Source: Desulfocapsaceae bacterium
GTDB taxonomy: Bacteria > Desulfobacterota > Desulfobulbia > Desulfobulbales > Desulfocapsaceae
Assembly: GCA_030065655.1 (NCBI GenBank)
Contig: JASJDT010000008.1
Location: 1-45,555, forward strand
Reading direction: 5' to 3'
DNA: 45,555 nt
This document shows, piece after piece, positions 44,600 through 45,555 of the stretch (the first letter of the stretch is position 1; each line of letters begins with the position of its first letter). Below the pieces are notes generated by a model. It was given only the letters and a program-made list of their open reading frames with translations. It made no database searches and had not been told where the DNA came from. A program made the translations under genes and the position numbers.

Positions 44600-44837
44600 T
44601 GCATCAATTTACCAGGCGAAGAATTCTTGCAGAGATAGATTGGCAAAATAATCTTCAGAGAATTGCAAAGTTCCCGACAGATTTTATCTTGTAATGGTTA
44701 ATGAAGATCATGTGCATAATCTTGGTAATGGAGCCAAGACCATCCGAGATGCGCGGAACATGATACTGAGTATGACATGCAGATAAAGTTTAAAGCAGTT
44801 GTACCAATTGATCACTAAGCTTATCGAAATAAAAAGA

Positions 44838-45395
44838 ATGAAGAGCATATTTACTTTTATGGCAGCGGCCTTAAAAACACTTGTCTTACTGACTTTCTTC
44901 ACCTCAACTGGCTGTAGCCAGGACGGCTGGCATAATACCCGCCGTGATTCAGCAGGCCTCGCGCCCCTCCCGGAAAGCACTCCGGAGGCAGTGCTACAGG
45001 TATATGGGGCCAATGCCTGGGGCTGGCGCGGCTGGTTTGCTATTCACACCTGGGTTGCCGTCAAACCTTCGGACGCGTCCTCCTACACCGTCCTCGACGT
45101 CGCTGGCTGGCGTGGCAGGGGTGGCGGCTCGGTGGTACGAATCCGCCAGGATATTCCCGATCGCTACTGGTTTGGCGCCAAACCCGAGATCATTGCTGAG
45201 CACAGGGGGGAGGGAGTTGATGAACTCATCGCAGACGTTCTCGATGCGGCCGATAATTATCCCTGGAAGACGACCTACAAGGGCTTCCCCGGCCCGAATA
45301 GCAATACTTTCACCGCCTGGATAGGCAGGGAGGTTCCTAGGCTCAACCTGCAATTGCCCTTTTCTGCTATTGGTAAGGGTTACAAAGAGGAGTAG
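44838..45395 (+). CDS. DUF3750 lipoprotein
   Basis: 185 residues from the ATG at 44838, chosen because the signal peptide starts there; a TTG 13 codons earlier is possible. Type II signal with lipobox STGC (Cys26). The body has features of the DUF3750 family: WRGWFAIHTWVAVKP, YTVLDVAGWRGRGGGSVVRIRQDIPDRYWFG, YPWKTTYKGFPGPNSNTFTAW with a conserved Cys-free Asn/Thr-rich stretch. The domain is proposed to resemble NlpC/P60-like folds (ASNTF-type segment), but activity is unknown. It is separate from the upstream regulator by 238 bp that show nothing further. Confidence 0.8.
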   Translation: MKSIFTFMAAALKTLVLLTFFTSTGCSQDGWHNTRRDSAGLAPLPESTPEAVLQVYGANAWGWRGWFAIHTWVAVKPSDASSYTVLDVAGWRGRGGGSVVRIRQDIPDRYWFGAKPEIIAEHRGEGVDELIADVLDAADNYPWKTTYKGFPGPNSNTFTAWIGREVPRLNLQLPFSAIGKGYKEE

Positions 45396-45555
45396 AGAAT
45401 ATAACCCCACCTACCCCCTGCTATGAATAACAGAGTATGCATTAGTTTCTGTTGCGTATTCAGTAAGAGTATTAATGTAGAGCCTAAAGTGCATATTTGA
45501 TACTTGTGCAGACAATATTCGTCATACAATTTATTACCTTCGTGTGAGGAAAAGT

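Noticed and set aside
1-45555. tRNA genes, CRISPR arrays, toxin-antitoxin pairs and phage or conjugation genes
   Set aside because: None found: no TTCGAANC-type T-loops in tRNA context, no regular direct repeats with spacers, no recognisable integrase, transposase or defence genes.

Overview
The window reads as a chromosomal stretch of a Gram-negative anaerobe, most likely a deltaproteobacterial (Desulfobacterota) sulfate reducer of the Desulfobulbales type. This is an inference from gene content: a long-form YeiH-type anion exporter with two small companion genes, FeoAB iron import beside a DtxR-like regulator, a multihaem-style CXXCH sensor kinase with a sigma-54 response regulator, small Cys-rich proteins, and lipoproteins with clear lipoboxes. 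No rRNA, tRNA, CRISPR array, transposase or phage gene was seen.

Layout. 1-5.6 kb: a HEAT/cyclic-nucleotide-binding/PilZ-like protein, a ThiF/MoeB-like E1 enzyme, a decayed reading frame and two tandem universal stress proteins, all on the minus strand. 5.9-8.7 kb: nucleoside transporter, PHP phosphatase and DJ-1/PfpI protein (plus strand). 8.8-10.5 kb: a MOT1-type sulfate/molybdate transporter and TrmO (minus). 10.9-19 kb: an XRE regulator divergent from an M20 peptidase plus Opp/Dpp-type ABC importer operon. 19-29.1 kb: a nucleotidase and an Lrp/AsnC regulator divergent from a six-gene operon that encodes nearly all of reductive pyrimidine degradation (transporter, PreA, dihydropyrimidinase, carbamoylase, aminotransferase, CoA-acylating semialdehyde dehydrogenase). 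29.4-34.6 kb: PilZ protein, feoAB, a DtxR-like regulator and an OmpA-type lipoprotein. 34.9-37.6 kb: a Cys-rich mini-protein and a rare short-chain dehydrogenase/radical SAM fusion. 37.6-44.6 kb: the YeiH-type transporter operon, a textbook sigma-54 promoter in front of it, and a divergent haem-sensor kinase/sigma-54 activator pair. A DUF3750 lipoprotein closes the window.

Two unannotated repeat families are the main structural surprise. Family 1 (about 225 bp, 15-bp terminal inverted repeats, two internal hairpins, no coding capacity) occurs at 1-216 and 10647-10871; each copy abuts the 3' end of a minus-strand gene and one supplies part of that gene's stop codon. Family 2 (about 125-146 bp, palindromic ends) occurs at 17854-17978, where it splits the dppB/dppC pair, and at 33671-33816, upstream of the OmpA lipoprotein. 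Both look like MITE-type non-autonomous elements.

How the parts work together: the pyrimidine operon should import uracil/thymine (or a related base) and convert it to acetyl-CoA or propionyl-CoA, CO2 and ammonia, with the nearby nucleoside importer and nucleotidase feeding the same pool. The peptide operon couples import to cytoplasmic cleavage. The kinase/activator pair very probably switches on the YeiH operon through the sigma-54 promoter in response to a redox or ligand signal at a c-type haem. All functional calls come from reading motifs in the translated sequence; no database search was run.
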